Source of the DNA: Paraburkholderia sabiae
GTDB lineage: Bacteria > Pseudomonadota > Gammaproteobacteria > Burkholderiales > Burkholderiaceae
Assembly (NCBI RefSeq): GCF_030412785.1
Contig: NZ_CP125295.1
Span: 3,782,001-3,846,000 of the forward strand
Length of the DNA stretch: 64,000 nt
Direction of reading: 5' to 3'
This document shows positions 1-9,458 of this stretch, piece by piece. The position numbers were made by a program, and so were the translations under genes. Under the pieces are notes generated by a model. It worked only from the letters and a program-made list of their open reading frames with translations, was not told the origin of the DNA and ran no database searches. Position 1 is the stretch's first letter. Every line of letters begins with the position of its first letter.

Positions 1-810
1 GGAGCAATAGATCACGAGCTTCTGGTCGTGCGGATACTTCGCGACGATTTCTTCGAGCTGGCGCTCGTCCGCGAACACCGAGCCGGGAATCACGAACGGA
101 TCGAGCGCGCGCTTTTCCTGCGAGCGGATGTCGAACAGAACGGGCGAGCGCTTGTCGAGCATCAGGTTGTACAGCTCGTCGACGTCCATGCGCGCCGTTG
201 CGAGCTTCTTGATCAGCTGACGGCGCCGATACCAGCGATACGAGCAGTAAATGGCCAGCAGCACGACGACCACCACGGCCGTCATCTTGCCGAGGCGGCT
301 CGCGCCCGCGAACAGCATGTCGATCTGCTGCGCGAACACGACGCCGAGCACGAGGCCGAGACCCGACCAGAGCGTCGCCCCGATGCTGTCGTACGCGAGG
401 AAAGTGCGGTACGGCGTGCCCATTGCGCCTGCCATCGGAATGGAGACGATGGACAGGCCCGGCACGAATTTCGCCACGGCGAGCACGCGCACGCCCCAGC
501 GGCCGAAGAAGCGCTCGGTCTTCTTCACGCAGGTATCGCGCGACAGCGACAGCTTGCAGAGCGTCTTCAGCGTGTTGCCGCCGTAGATGCGCCCGGCCGC
601 GAACCATGCGCTGTCGCCGATCAGCGTGGCGAACACGGCGAGCACGAGCACGGGCAGCACTTGCGTGCCGACCGAGCCGGGGTGCATGGCTGCCATCGCG
701 CCGAACAGCACGAGACAGGGCATCGCGGGCACGGGCAGCCCGATGGATGCGGCAAGGACATTGACAAATACGATGGCAGGCCCGTACTGCTCGACGAGAT
801 CATGTAGCAT
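1..810 (-). CDS. DedA-family membrane protein fused to a rhodanese domain (partial, C-terminus outside window)
   Basis: Reads leftwards from ATG at 808-810 for 270 codons without a stop and leaves the window at base 1. The first ~200 residues are hydrophobic with DedA hallmarks (GLPVPAMP near the start, then FGRWGVRVLAVAKFVPG), so this is an inner-membrane protein of the undecaprenyl-phosphate / lipid transporter superfamily. After a last membrane segment (about residues 178-192) and a basic stretch (RWYRRRQ), a rhodanese domain starts near residue 205 (DVDELYNLM, then VLFDIRSQEKRALDPFVIPG) and reaches LVIYCS at the window edge; the Cys at about residue 269 is where the sulfurtransferase active-site loop begins. 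The fusion layout is known in proteobacteria. Role of the cytoplasmic sulfurtransferase module is not established from sequence. Confidence 0.88.
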   Translation of the reverse strand, partial: MLHDLVEQYGPAIVFVNVLAASIGLPVPAMPCLVLFGAMAAMHPGSVGTQVLPVLVLAVFATLIGDSAWFAAGRIYGGNTLKTLCKLSLSRDTCVKKTERFFGRWGVRVLAVAKFVPGLSIVSIPMAGAMGTPYRTFLAYDSIGATLWSGLGLVLGVVFAQQIDMLFAGASRLGKMTAVVVVVLLAIYCSYRWYRRRQLIKKLATARMDVDELYNLMLDKRSPVLFDIRSQEKRALDPFVIPGSVFADERQLEEIVAKYPHDQKLVIYCS

Positions 811-1040
811 CGGCTTACTTTCGCGACCTTTGGACCGCGAAAACGACTGGAATGGACTAAAAGATTATGGACGCATTTTCAACGCGTGCAAGAGAGGTGC
901 GTTTTGCGTCCGGGTATTGCCGAAATGCGGGAAAAGCGCATATTGCCTGAGTCTCTGGCAAAAGACTTTCGGCCTGCCCGATGAACATCGCGTGACGTTC
1001 GACGAGACGTCTGAGATGGTGACGACTACCTTCAAAAACA

Positions 1041-1083
1041 AGAGGCGCGGCGCCGGATATCCCCTGCGCCGCGCGCTCTTTTT
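1041..1083. terminator. Intrinsic terminator, usable in both directions
   Basis: A 9-bp GC-rich inverted repeat (1045-1053 with 1066-1074) is extended by AGAG/CTCT. It is followed by a T run on the plus strand and, read leftwards, by a T-rich stretch (plus-strand CAAAAACA at 1033-1040). It lies 25 bp downstream of the small minus-strand gene at 1108-1359 and most likely ends that transcript. Confidence 0.7.
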
Positions 1084-1107
1084 GCTGCGATTGATGACTG
1101 CTGCGAA

Positions 1108-1359
1108 TTATTGACGGTGGTTATGCTGCTCGCCCGGCAGTTCGGCGCCGTGCGCGCGGATAGCTGCGATCAGTTCTGCAGGCGTGATTTCATAACGCAC
1201 TTCACGGTGGATGCCCGGCTTGCGTTCATCGACTTCGATCAGAAGTATGCCTTTGCCGTCTTCTGTCGATTCGAGACGCAGCGTGCGCAGTTCGCGACCC
1301 GTTTCGTCGTCGTGCTCGGTGAGCAGGGCCATTGCCCCGGAAGACCCGGTGGTGCGCAT
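1108..1359 (-). CDS. Small conserved hypothetical protein (83 aa)
   Basis: ATG at 1357-1359 is preceded on the minus strand by GAGGGAATTTTCG, a usable ribosome site. The product is acidic and soluble, with no signal peptide or membrane segment. It looks like one compact alpha/beta domain: a strand-rich middle (RTLRLESTEDGKGILLIEVDE) followed by a helix starting TPAELIAAIRAHG. I do not recognise a named family. A terminator hairpin follows at 1041-1083, so it is probably monocistronic. Codon use matches its neighbours and no frameshift is apparent. Confidence 0.7.
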   Translation of the reverse strand: MRTTGSSGAMALLTEHDDETGRELRTLRLESTEDGKGILLIEVDERKPGIHREVRYEITPAELIAAIRAHGAELPGEQHNHRQ

Positions 1360-1761
1360 CGAAAATTCCCTCTTGCGTGATTGAACAACGTTGCCGAACA
1401 GGCATTGTAAGGGCAGTGCCGCGCGCCGTCTGTCGCGTGGCGCTCACACTCGTCCGATTATGCGGGCGAGCCGTGCGCGATGCATCGAAGGGACGGGGCA
1501 TTCGACGGAAACACAAGGCCGGCGCGGCTTCCGGCAAGGGTGTCGTGCTTTTTTGCGGCGCGTTCCAGGCGTGTCAGGCGCGCGATCCCGACGCCCGGCA
1601 CGCAAATTTCGGGCGCGTTCGCGGCGTGCATGCAGTGGCTGTCACGGTCATGACGCCTGCCTGTGCTTGACGTGATCAGAGCAAGAACCGGGAAGCGGCG
1701 CGGTTGGCCATTACGCTAAAGTGAACGCATTCGGGCCGTCACGACCCTGCGGGAGGATTTC
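1360..1761. other. Intergenic stretch with no gene recognised
   Basis: About 400 bp between divergently transcribed genes. It must hold the promoters of the small minus-strand gene and of ogt, but I could not pick a convincing -35/-10 pair. Short open frames here look like ordinary high-GC shadows: no ribosome site and no family resemblance. Confidence 0.5.
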
Positions 1762-2283
1762 ATGAAGCAATGCATGTCGATGCCCAGTCCGCTCGGCGAC
1801 ATTCTGCTGCGCGCCGAGGACGACGCGCTAACGGGCGTGTACTTCGTCGGGCAGAAGTATTTTCCGGCTACCGATGGCGCGCTCGCCGCGCATGGCGATT
1901 CACGCGCGCTGCATCAGGCGCGCGAGCAGCTCGAAGAATATTTCGCGGGCGAGCGTCTTGAGTTCACGCTGCCGCTGCGCATGCTCGGCAGCACCTTCCA
2001 GCGCGACGTGTGGGAGCAACTCGTGCAGATTCCCTACGGCGAGACGGCCAGCTACGGCGACATTGCGCGTCGGCTTGGCTTACCGCTGTCGGCGTCGCGC
2101 GCGGTCGGCGCGGCCAACGGGCGCAATCCGATTTCGATCGTCGTGCCGTGCCATCGCGTGATTTCGAGCGCGGGCGATCTGACCGGCTACGCGGGCGGGC
2201 TGCATCGGAAGGACGCGTTGCTGAAGCTGGAGCGGCCGATGTCGAAAGCGCCGCAACAACTCGAGTTGCTGGCGTTCGGCTGA
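1762..2283 (+). CDS. ogt: Methylated-DNA--[protein]-cysteine S-methyltransferase
   Basis: Transfers the methyl group from O6-methylguanine in DNA to its own cysteine, a suicide repair reaction. The diagnostic motif PCHRV is present with the acceptor at Cys130, preceded by the helix-turn-helix region (IPYGETASYGDIARRLG) and the SRAVGAANGRNP segment containing the arginine finger. At 173 aa it has the normal length of a stand-alone Ogt and lacks the Ada N-terminal regulatory domains. The start ATG at 1762 has GGGAGGATTTC just upstream. It stands alone and converges with the Aer-like gene, sharing the terminator at 2303-2336. Confidence 0.95.
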   Translation: MKQCMSMPSPLGDILLRAEDDALTGVYFVGQKYFPATDGALAAHGDSRALHQAREQLEEYFAGERLEFTLPLRMLGSTFQRDVWEQLVQIPYGETASYGDIARRLGLPLSASRAVGAANGRNPISIVVPCHRVISSAGDLTGYAGGLHRKDALLKLERPMSKAPQQLELLAFG

Positions 2284-2302
2284 ACGGGCGAGTTCGGCAG
2301 AC

Positions 2303-2336
2303 AAAAAAAATAGCCCGTCCAAAAGTGGGCGGGCTA
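2303..2336 (-). terminator. Intrinsic terminator between ogt and the Aer-like gene
   Basis: Stem 2311-2320 pairs with 2327-2336 (10 bp including one G-U), loop of six. Read leftwards it is followed by eight T residues (the A run 2303-2310), so it works mainly for the minus-strand chemoreceptor gene ending at 2449. The rightward side has only a weak T tail. Confidence 0.8.
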
Positions 2337-2448
2337 CTTAAACGCCGTTGTTACTCGGGTCAGCCGGCCCGCACACAATCCTGGGCGCTGACCGACGTAT
2401 CTTTATTGGCCAATAGCGCGTTGTCGAGATGGGAGTAACGATGATCCA

Positions 2449-4122
2449 TCAGACCAATGCGTCTTCCTCCTCGACGGCAGCGTGAACCGCGCGCGCGGGA
2501 ACGGCGGGATTGCGTAGCGTCGTCGCCGTGCGCACCGCCTGCTTCTTCGCGCTTTGCTCCGGTGCGCCCGCGACTGTGAACAGACGCACCGCTTCGTCGA
2601 GCACGTCGGCCTGTTCCGCGAGACGCTGCGCCGTCGCCGCGGCCTGCTCGACCAGCGCGGCGTTCTGCTGCGTCGCGCTGTCCAGATGCGACACGGCCTG
2701 ATTGACCTGGCTGATGCCGTCGGCCTGTTCGCTGCTCGCGTTCGCCACCTCGACGATCAATGACGACACGCGCTGCACGGCCTGATCGATCACGGCCATC
2801 TGCGCCGTCGTGCGTCCGACGAGTTCGGTGCCTTGTGCCACCTCGTTCACCGTCGTGTCGACCACCTGCTTGATTTCCTTCGCCGACGCCGCGCAGCGCT
2901 GCGCGAGCATCCGCACTTCGCCCGCGACCACGGCAAACGAGCGGCCCGCTTCGCCCGCGCGCGCCGCTTCGACGGCAGCGTTGAGCGCGAGAATATTCGT
3001 CTGGAACGCGATGCCGTCGATCACGCCCGTGATATCGGCGATCCGCTTCGACGCTTCCGTGATGCCCGCCATCGTCTGTTCGACCTGCTGCGCGACCTTG
3101 CCGCCTGTCTCCGCCGCCGATTGCGCATCGCGAACCAGATCGAGCGCACGCACCGATGCGTCGGCGTTGGCCTGCACGGTGGTCGTCAGCTGCTCCATCG
3201 TCGCCGCCGTTTCTTCCAGCGATGCCGCCTGCATCTCCGTGCGGCGTGCGAGATCCATGTTCCCCGACGAAATTTCGTGCGCGGCATCGAGCATTCCGCC
3301 GATCTGCGCGCGTACGTCGAACACGATCGCGGCGAGATTCGCCTTCAGCTGGTTGAGCGCCTGCAGCACGTCGCCGAGATCGTCGTGACGCGCGATGGCG
3401 AGATCGGCGGTCAGATCGCCCGCGGCCATGCGCGTGGCGAACGACGACATCGCATCGACCGGCTGGCCGAGATGGCGCGACAGCAGCTGCGCGGCGGCCA
3501 CGCTGGTTGCGGCCGTCACGCCGAACGCAATCCAGAACGGCAGCGGCGGCGTGCCGCCCCAAGCCGCGAGGCCCGCCGCCAGCAATACGACGGGCGCGAC
3601 CATATAGCCGATCGTCGCACGCATCGCGACGGGCAGGCGCATCAGCACGCCGAGCTTGCCCAGCAGACCCGTGCGCACCACGACGCCCTGGTGCAACCGC
3701 ACGCCGCGCGCGTCGCCTGTTCGCATCTTCGCGTACAGCGCTTCGGCGGCGCGTACCTGCTCGCGATCCGGCTTGACGCGCACGCTCAGATAGCCGACGG
3801 GCGTGCCGTTCTCGACGACGGGCGTGACGCTCGCGCGCACCCAGTAGTGGTCGCCGTTCTTGCGGCGATTCTTGACGAGCGCCGACCACGGACGGCCCGC
3901 GCGAATCGTCGTCCACATGTCGGCGAAGGCTTCGGCGGGCATGTCGGGATGACGGATCAGGTTGTGCGGCTTGCCGATCAGTTCGTCGCGCGTATAGCCG
4001 GACACGGCGATGAATGCGGGATTGCAGTACTGGATCTTGCCTTTGAGATCGGTGGCGGAAACGAGCATCTGCGAGGACGGATAGTCGTACTCGTTCTGGG
4101 TAACAGGCTGGTTGTTGCGCAT
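2449..4122 (-). CDS. aer: PAS-containing methyl-accepting chemotaxis protein, aerotaxis receptor (Aer) type
   Basis: An N-terminal PAS domain (about residues 15-120; [41 protein letters not shown], then [13 protein letters not shown]) resembles the FAD-binding PAS of Aer. It is followed by a hydrophobic hairpin (about 165-212) that anchors the protein without a periplasmic domain, a HAMP-like stretch, and the kinase-control domain with the invariant tip [19 protein letters not shown]. It should report redox state or oxygen to CheA/CheW. The 557-residue product ends in EEEDALV, so no C-terminal WxxxF tether for CheR is visible. I chose ATG at 4122 because AAGGA lies 5 bases upstream; an in-frame GTG sits just before it. 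The upstream region carries an AGGAAAACCCT motif (4200-4210). Confidence 0.88.
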   Translation of the reverse strand: MRNNQPVTQNEYDYPSSQMLVSATDLKGKIQYCNPAFIAVSGYTRDELIGKPHNLIRHPDMPAEAFADMWTTIRAGRPWSALVKNRRKNGDHYWVRASVTPVVENGTPVGYLSVRVKPDREQVRAAEALYAKMRTGDARGVRLHQGVVVRTGLLGKLGVLMRLPVAMRATIGYMVAPVVLLAAGLAAWGGTPPLPFWIAFGVTAATSVAAAQLLSRHLGQPVDAMSSFATRMAAGDLTADLAIARHDDLGDVLQALNQLKANLAAIVFDVRAQIGGMLDAAHEISSGNMDLARRTEMQAASLEETAATMEQLTTTVQANADASVRALDLVRDAQSAAETGGKVAQQVEQTMAGITEASKRIADITGVIDGIAFQTNILALNAAVEAARAGEAGRSFAVVAGEVRMLAQRCAASAKEIKQVVDTTVNEVAQGTELVGRTTAQMAVIDQAVQRVSSLIVEVANASSEQADGISQVNQAVSHLDSATQQNAALVEQAAATAQRLAEQADVLDEAVRLFTVAGAPEQSAKKQAVRTATTLRNPAVPARAVHAAVEEEDALV

Positions 4123-4495
4123 CACGTTCCTTGGACTGCCGGACGCCTCAGCATCCGAATGGTTCTGTAAGGCTTAACGGCAGAGACCCTGGACTCTTTA
4201 GGGTTTTCCTGGTATTTGACTCAGGTAACGCTTGCGCGCGCCGATAACACAGAGTTCGGCGCGCGGCGTCGCTGATCAGCGCGCCGGTCGGGCGGAGTGC
4301 TTGCACGCGCAATCGACGTAATCCCGGGCCCAAACCCGGCCTAAACTCGTTGGATAGCGGCCTCGCTTTCGCATCTTTTGCGGTCATGCGCGGGATCGAG
4401 CGAACGTCCGGCTTGCGAGCGGTTCACGATGCAGTCAGTCAACGGCGCGGATGACGCACCTTCGACGCAACGCCCGACCCATGAGGCGCGACAAC
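4123..4495. other. Divergent intergenic region between Aer-like and hybrid-kinase genes
   Basis: About 370 bp holding both promoters. The only distinct motif is a quasi-palindrome, AGG-AAAA-CCCT on the minus strand (4200-4210), about 80 bp upstream of the Aer-like start. It resembles the paired AGGG-A(3/4)-CCCT sites before the DUF3563 gene at 57.5 kb. No gene is recognised here. Confidence 0.4.
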
Positions 4496-7400
4496 ATGCA
4501 AAACCTTCTCGATCGCACGCAGGAATCGCTGGCTGAAGGGTTTGCCACGCTTCTGCGCTATGCGCGGCGGCAGCGGCGGCTCTATCTCGTGACGATCGTC
4601 GCGCTGCTGGCGATCCTCGTCGTATCGGCCTCGCTGCTCTCGGCGCTGGCGATCGGCAAATACGTCGATTACATGCGCAGCATCCGCGCGCAGGACGCGG
4701 CGAACTTTTCGGTCGCGATTCATCGCGGACAGTCGTTCCTGAGACGCGCCGAACTCACGGTCAGCTACTACGAGAGCACGGACCAGATTCAGCGCGTATC
4801 CGCCGAGGCCGAGCAGGCGGCGCGACAAAGCGGCTTGCTGGTCGCGGCGGGTTCGGGGCTGGACACGCGCTATCAGGTGCTGGTTTCCGAAGCGACGCGC
4901 GCGCGCTGGGGCGACAGTCTGAACGAGAACCTGTGGCGGATTTCGTCGGCGGCCAATTCGACGCTCGTGACACGCGCCGCCTTCGATGCGAAGTACCGAG
5001 CGGTGATCGTCGGGCTGACGGACGACTACGCGGTTCTCATGCCGGAGCTGTCGCCTTCCACGGACCCGCATGCGCCGTCCGTTTCGCCCGCGCTGATCGG
5101 CACGTTGCGCGACACGCTCGAGCGCAACCTGCTCGCGCAGACAGGCTCGCGCGCGCCGCCGAAGGGCGGTTACGTGCTGTCGGGTCCGTACTCCGATCCG
5201 CTGCTCGGCGCACCCGCGATGGTCGCGATCACCGCCTACTATTCCGGCGACACGCCCGTCGCGCTGATCGCGATCATTCAGCCGCTGGAGCAGTTCTTCA
5301 ACGTCACCGCGAGGTCGCCGTACGAGGGCACGCTGCTGCTGGTCGGCAAGCGCGGCGTGGTCAAGACGCAGCCGCCGATCGATGCGGACACGGCACAAGA
5401 CCTGATGCGTCAGGCCGCATCGTTGCCGCCCGACACGCCCCGCTATGGGCTCGATGGCGTGCTGTTTTCAGTGCCCGTCGCCGATGTGTTGTCGTCGCTC
5501 GTGTGTCATCTGTCCTGGGGCGACATCATCGGCGCGCTGCGCTGGCAGCTCGGCGCGATCGTCGGCGTGGTGCTGCTGGCGGCGCTCGGCGTGATCCTGA
5601 CGGCGAAGTTCTGGGGTTTGAAGCTGCTGCGCCGTTCGAACGAAGAGGCGATGCGCGCGCTCGAAAGCGAGACCATCAACCACATCCTCGTCGCGGCGAC
5701 GCCCGTCGGGCTGTGCATCGTGCGGCAGCGCGATTTTCATATCCTGACGTCGAACCAGCTCGCCCGCGAACTGCTGCATCTCGGCGACGCGCCCGACAGC
5801 CTGCCCGCGCATATCGCCGCCGCATTCAAGGAGCGCAACGCGCACGAAGCGGGCGCGTCGCGGCTCGGCAAGTTCGCGGAGTTCATCGTGAGCGCGCTGC
5901 CCGTCGAACCCGTCGCCGCCGATCATCCCGACACGCAATATCTGCAGATCAGCTACGGCGCGGCGCGCTATCGCGGCGAGGACGTGCTGTTCTGCGCGCT
6001 GCTGGACGTCACCGTGCGGCATGCGCTCGGCCAGCAGATTCGCGCGGCGCAGCGCGAGACGGAGTCGATGATGAACGCGCAGAACAGCTTCTTCGCCGCG
6101 ATGAGTCACGAGATCCGTACGCCGCTGAACGCGCTGCTCGGCAATCTCGAACTGCTGTCGATGACGCCCGGCCTCGACGTCCACCAGCAGCGTCTGCGCG
6201 CGGTCGGCGCGGCAGCGGACGGGCTGCGCCACATCGTCAACGACATCCTCGATTTCTCGAAGATCGGCGCGGGCAAGATGAAGCTGTTGCCGGAGTCGTT
6301 CAAGCCGATCGACGACCTCGAAAATCTCGCGCTGTCGTATGCGCCGCTCGCGTCGGGCAGGCCGTTGCGCTTCTATGCGCATCTGTCGCCGTCGCTCTAC
6401 CGGCCGATTCGAGGCGACCGCGCGCGGGTCGTGCAAATCGTCAACAACCTGCTGTCGAACGCGTTCAAGTTCACGTCGAGCGGCAAGATCACGCTGACGG
6501 CGCACGTCGAGCCCGACCTGCACGACCGTCCGGTGCTGACCTGCCGCGTGATCGATTCGGGGATCGGCATGGATTCGTCGCTCGTCGCGCGGATTTTCAA
6601 CCCGTTCGTGCAGGCCGAGTCGAGCACATCGAGCCGGATCGGCGGGACGGGCCTTGGCCTCTCCATCTGCGCGCGGCTGTGCGAGCTGATGGGCGGCAAG
6701 ATCGGCGTCGAGAGCGTGCCGGGGCTGGGCAGCGCGTTTACCGTGTCGATTCCGCTCGAACCGACCGCGCAGGCGCTCGCCGACGCTTCCGCCGCGCTGC
6801 CGCCGCGGCAGCGCGGCGGCGCGCTCGTGCTGTGCCAGGAAGCGGCATCGGCGAAAGTGCTCGGCGAGATGCTCGAATACGTGGGCTGGACGGCGAGCAG
6901 CGCGACATCGGTGGCGGCGGCGGAAGCGTGGCTGCGCGTGCACCGGCCCGGCTTCGTGATCGTCACCGGCGAATATGATCTGGACACGGTCTCGGCGTTG
7001 CGTGAGCTTCAGCCCGTACCCGTCGTGTGGCTGACGCGCGTCGGGCAGCATCGGCCGACGCAGCGCGCTGAAGGCGTGTTCGAAGTGACCGAGTTCAGCC
7101 ACGACGCGATCTTCGCGTGCATCGAGCAGTTGACGGGCGGCGCGCCGCCCGTCGAAACGCCGTCCGCCGCGACGGCAGGCGACGAACGCGCCGTCGATCC
7201 CGCGCTGCAAGGGTTGCGCGTGCTCGTCGCGGAAGACAATCCGCTGAACCAGACGCTCATCGTCGAGCAATTGACTGCGCTCGGCTGCGAGCCGGTCCTG
7301 GCCGGCGATGGCCGCGAGGCGCTGCTGTTGCTGAAGCAGACCGAGGCCGATCTCGTGCTGACGGACATCCACATGCCGATCATGGACGGCTACGCGCTGA

Positions 7401-8026
7401 TGGAAGCGCTGCGGCAATCGCATCCGCATCTGCCCGTGCTCGCGTTCAGCGCGGTCGCGGCTGCCGAGCAGATCGACGAATGGCGGCGGCGTGGTTTTGC
7501 CGCTTACGTGCCGAAGCCGGCGTCGCTGAAACAGGTGGAAGCGGCGCTGCTGACGCTCGGCTTGCGCGCGCGGCCCGAACCGGCCGACACGGACATCGAC
7601 ACCGCGCGGCCCGAACCGGCCGACACAGCGGCGCAAGAAGAGGAAACCGAAGAAGCTTCGAACGACGACGTTCCGCCAAAATCACCCGCCGCCCCCATGC
7701 AGCAGCCCGCCGACACCGCGCCCGCGCTCGATCCCGCCGATAAAGCCCGCTTCATGCAGATGCTGCGCGACTACCTGGCGACGGATCTGCCGAGACTCGC
7801 ATCGATCGTCGACAGCAAGGACGTGAAAGGCTTGCGCGAATGGGCGCATAGCGCAGCGGGCGGCTTCCTCGTTGCGCAGGAGACGGGGTTCGCCGCGCAA
7901 TGCTGCGAACTCCAGTACCTGTGCGACGGCCAGTCCGAATGGACCGCCGCTCATGCCGCGCATGCCGCCGCGCTGCACGACCGCCTGCGCAGCGCGTTCG
8001 AGATCGACGTAGCGTCGATTCAATGA
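4496..8026 (+). CDS. Hybrid sensor histidine kinase with receiver and Hpt domains (RcsC/BvgS-like layout)
   Basis: A 1176-residue inner-membrane phosphorelay kinase. Order: short cytoplasmic tail; TM1 near residues 25-50; periplasmic sensor region to about 345; TM2 (IVGVVLLAALGVILTA); a PAS-like region; HisKA with the phosphorylated His538 in MSHEIRTPLN; HATPase (DRARVVQIVNNLLSNAFKF, GGTGLGLSI); a receiver-like segment (about 775-885) lacking the acidic pocket; a true receiver with Asp957 in LTDIHMPIMDG; and a C-terminal Hpt-like helical domain with candidate His1118 in EWAHSAAGG. A short repeated linker (RPEPADT twice) joins receiver and Hpt. Start: ATG at 4496 has GAGG upstream; ATGs at 4451 and 4481 are in frame but lack a ribosome site. 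No response-regulator gene is adjacent, so the output partner lies elsewhere. Ligand unknown. Confidence 0.9.
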   Translation: MQNLLDRTQESLAEGFATLLRYARRQRRLYLVTIVALLAILVVSASLLSALAIGKYVDYMRSIRAQDAANFSVAIHRGQSFLRRAELTVSYYESTDQIQRVSAEAEQAARQSGLLVAAGSGLDTRYQVLVSEATRARWGDSLNENLWRISSAANSTLVTRAAFDAKYRAVIVGLTDDYAVLMPELSPSTDPHAPSVSPALIGTLRDTLERNLLAQTGSRAPPKGGYVLSGPYSDPLLGAPAMVAITAYYSGDTPVALIAIIQPLEQFFNVTARSPYEGTLLLVGKRGVVKTQPPIDADTAQDLMRQAASLPPDTPRYGLDGVLFSVPVADVLSSLVCHLSWGDIIGALRWQLGAIVGVVLLAALGVILTAKFWGLKLLRRSNEEAMRALESETINHILVAATPVGLCIVRQRDFHILTSNQLARELLHLGDAPDSLPAHIAAAFKERNAHEAGASRLGKFAEFIVSALPVEPVAADHPDTQYLQISYGAARYRGEDVLFCALLDVTVRHALGQQIRAAQRETESMMNAQNSFFAAMSHEIRTPLNALLGNLELLSMTPGLDVHQQRLRAVGAAADGLRHIVNDILDFSKIGAGKMKLLPESFKPIDDLENLALSYAPLASGRPLRFYAHLSPSLYRPIRGDRARVVQIVNNLLSNAFKFTSSGKITLTAHVEPDLHDRPVLTCRVIDSGIGMDSSLVARIFNPFVQAESSTSSRIGGTGLGLSICARLCELMGGKIGVESVPGLGSAFTVSIPLEPTAQALADASAALPPRQRGGALVLCQEAASAKVLGEMLEYVGWTASSATSVAAAEAWLRVHRPGFVIVTGEYDLDTVSALRELQPVPVVWLTRVGQHRPTQRAEGVFEVTEFSHDAIFACIEQLTGGAPPVETPSAATAGDERAVDPALQGLRVLVAEDNPLNQTLIVEQLTALGCEPVLAGDGREALLLLKQTEADLVLTDIHMPIMDGYALMEALRQSHPHLPVLAFSAVAAAEQIDEWRRRGFAAYVPKPASLKQVEAALLTLGLRARPEPADTDIDTARPEPADTAAQEEETEEASNDDVPPKSPAAPMQQPADTAPALDPADKARFMQMLRDYLATDLPRLASIVDSKDVKGLREWAHSAAGGFLVAQETGFAAQCCELQYLCDGQSEWTAAHAAHAAALHDRLRSAFEIDVASIQ

Positions 8027-8249
8027 GCGGCGGCGTCGCAGGAAAACAACGCCTGGCGCGGGATATTGAGCGTACGCTTCTTCGAACGGGGCCGTCCCGC
8101 CGGACGCGCGCGCATCGCGCCGTGCGGCAGGCAACGCGGCAAATTGTTTTCGCTTTACTTCCGTTTCCCGCGAGTCCAATAATGGGATTCGTTTGCATTT
8201 AGTAAGCTAGATTACGGAGCGGTTGCGCGTGATATATGACGCGCTCCAC

Positions 8250-8277
8250 TTGTGCGTGTGGCTGTTGTTCCTATAAA
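8250..8277 (+). promoter_or_regulatory. Putative promoter of the porin gene
   Basis: TTGTGC (8250-8255), 16-bp spacer, TATAAA (8272-8277), giving a leader of roughly 40 nt before the porin ATG at 8324. The -10 is good, the -35 is weak. This also argues against the in-frame ATG at 8252, which would lie inside the promoter. Confidence 0.4.
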
Positions 8278-8323
8278 AAGTCGCGTTTCGAACACGAATC
8301 GACTCAACTCAGGGAAGCCAAGC

Positions 8324-9433
8324 ATGTCCGCGAACAAGATCAACAAGACAGCCGCGGCGGTCGCAGCCAGCGCCGCACTTCTCTCGCTCGGCACGGGCGC
8401 ACATGCGCAAAGCAGCGTCACGATGTATGGCGAACTCGACACGGGTCTCGCGTATATCAGCAACGTCGGCGGACATTCGCAATGGAAGGCCACGACGGGT
8501 CTCGTCGACGGCAGCTATTGGGGCTTGCAGGGTATCGAGGATCTGGGCGGCGGCTATCGCGCGATCTTCCGGCTCGAGCGCGGCTTTTCGGTCACGTCGG
8601 GCGAAATGTTCAACGATCACCCGTACTACGTCGGCATCGGCAACGAGCAGGCGGGCACGCTGACGCTCGGCCATCAGTACGATCTCGTCCACGACTATCT
8701 CGCGCCATTCACGCTGACGGGCGGCACGGGCGGCACCGCGTTCGCCCATCCGTTCGACAACGACAACGCGAACAACACCTACCTCGCCGCCAATTCGGTC
8801 AAGTACGCGAGCCCGTCGTTCGGCGGATTGACGTTCGGCGGCATGTACGCGTTCTCGAACACGGCGGGGCAGTTCTCGAACAACCGTGCGTATAGCTTCG
8901 GCATGAACTATCAGTCGGGCGCGCTGAACGCGGGCGCCGCGTATCTGCATGCGAACGGGCGGGGCAATTCGTCGGCGGGCGCGTACGAGGCGGTAGTGCT
9001 ACCGACCAGCACCGATGTCTTCGATGCCGCCGTGCAGACGCAGAACACGTACGGCGTCGGCGTGAGCTACGCGATCGGCGACTTCACGATGGCGGCCGCG
9101 TGGTCGCGCTCGACGTTCACCGGCGTCACCGTGATCGATACGGGCGGCCTCGCGCCGTCCGCCGGCTTTTCCAACTACGAACTCAACGGCATCTACCAGT
9201 TGACGCCGACTGTCGCGCTGGCCGGTTCGTACACGTACACGAAGGGTTCGGGCGCGCACTGGCACAACGGCGGCGTGCAGGCCGACTACCAGTTCTCGAA
9301 GCGCACCGACACGTATCTGGAGGCGATCTACCAGCGCTCGTCGTCGGGCGCACCGGCCGTCATCAATACGGCCGATCCGTCGTCGAGCCACAACCAGGTG
9401 CTGATCGGTGCGGGCTTGCGGCACCGCTTCTGA
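8324..9433 (+). CDS. Outer-membrane porin, Burkholderia general porin family
   Basis: A 369-residue precursor. A signal peptide of 28 residues ends GTGAHA, and the mature chain opens QSSVTMYGELDTGLAYISN, the standard start of the Gram-negative porin family. Alternating beta-strand segments run throughout and the chain ends GLRHRF, with the terminal Phe needed for BAM assembly. It forms a 16-stranded trimeric channel for small hydrophilic solutes; selectivity cannot be read from the sequence. The start at 8324 is preferred over 8252 because AGGGA precedes it and the signal peptide then begins normally with MSANKINK. It converges on the GGDEF-EAL gene, with only 25 bp between the two stops. Confidence 0.93.
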   Translation: MSANKINKTAAAVAASAALLSLGTGAHAQSSVTMYGELDTGLAYISNVGGHSQWKATTGLVDGSYWGLQGIEDLGGGYRAIFRLERGFSVTSGEMFNDHPYYVGIGNEQAGTLTLGHQYDLVHDYLAPFTLTGGTGGTAFAHPFDNDNANNTYLAANSVKYASPSFGGLTFGGMYAFSNTAGQFSNNRAYSFGMNYQSGALNAGAAYLHANGRGNSSAGAYEAVVLPTSTDVFDAAVQTQNTYGVGVSYAIGDFTMAAAWSRSTFTGVTVIDTGGLAPSAGFSNYELNGIYQLTPTVALAGSYTYTKGSGAHWHNGGVQADYQFSKRTDTYLEAIYQRSSSGAPAVINTADPSSSHNQVLIGAGLRHRF

Positions 9434-9458
9434 TCCGCGCCGCCGGGCGCCTCGGGCC

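Noticed and set aside
4240..4247. GCCGATAA, like a sigma-28 -10 element (also at 12281-12288)
   Set aside because: No TAAA -35 element at about 15 bp upstream in either place, and the downstream genes are not obviously flagellar class 3.
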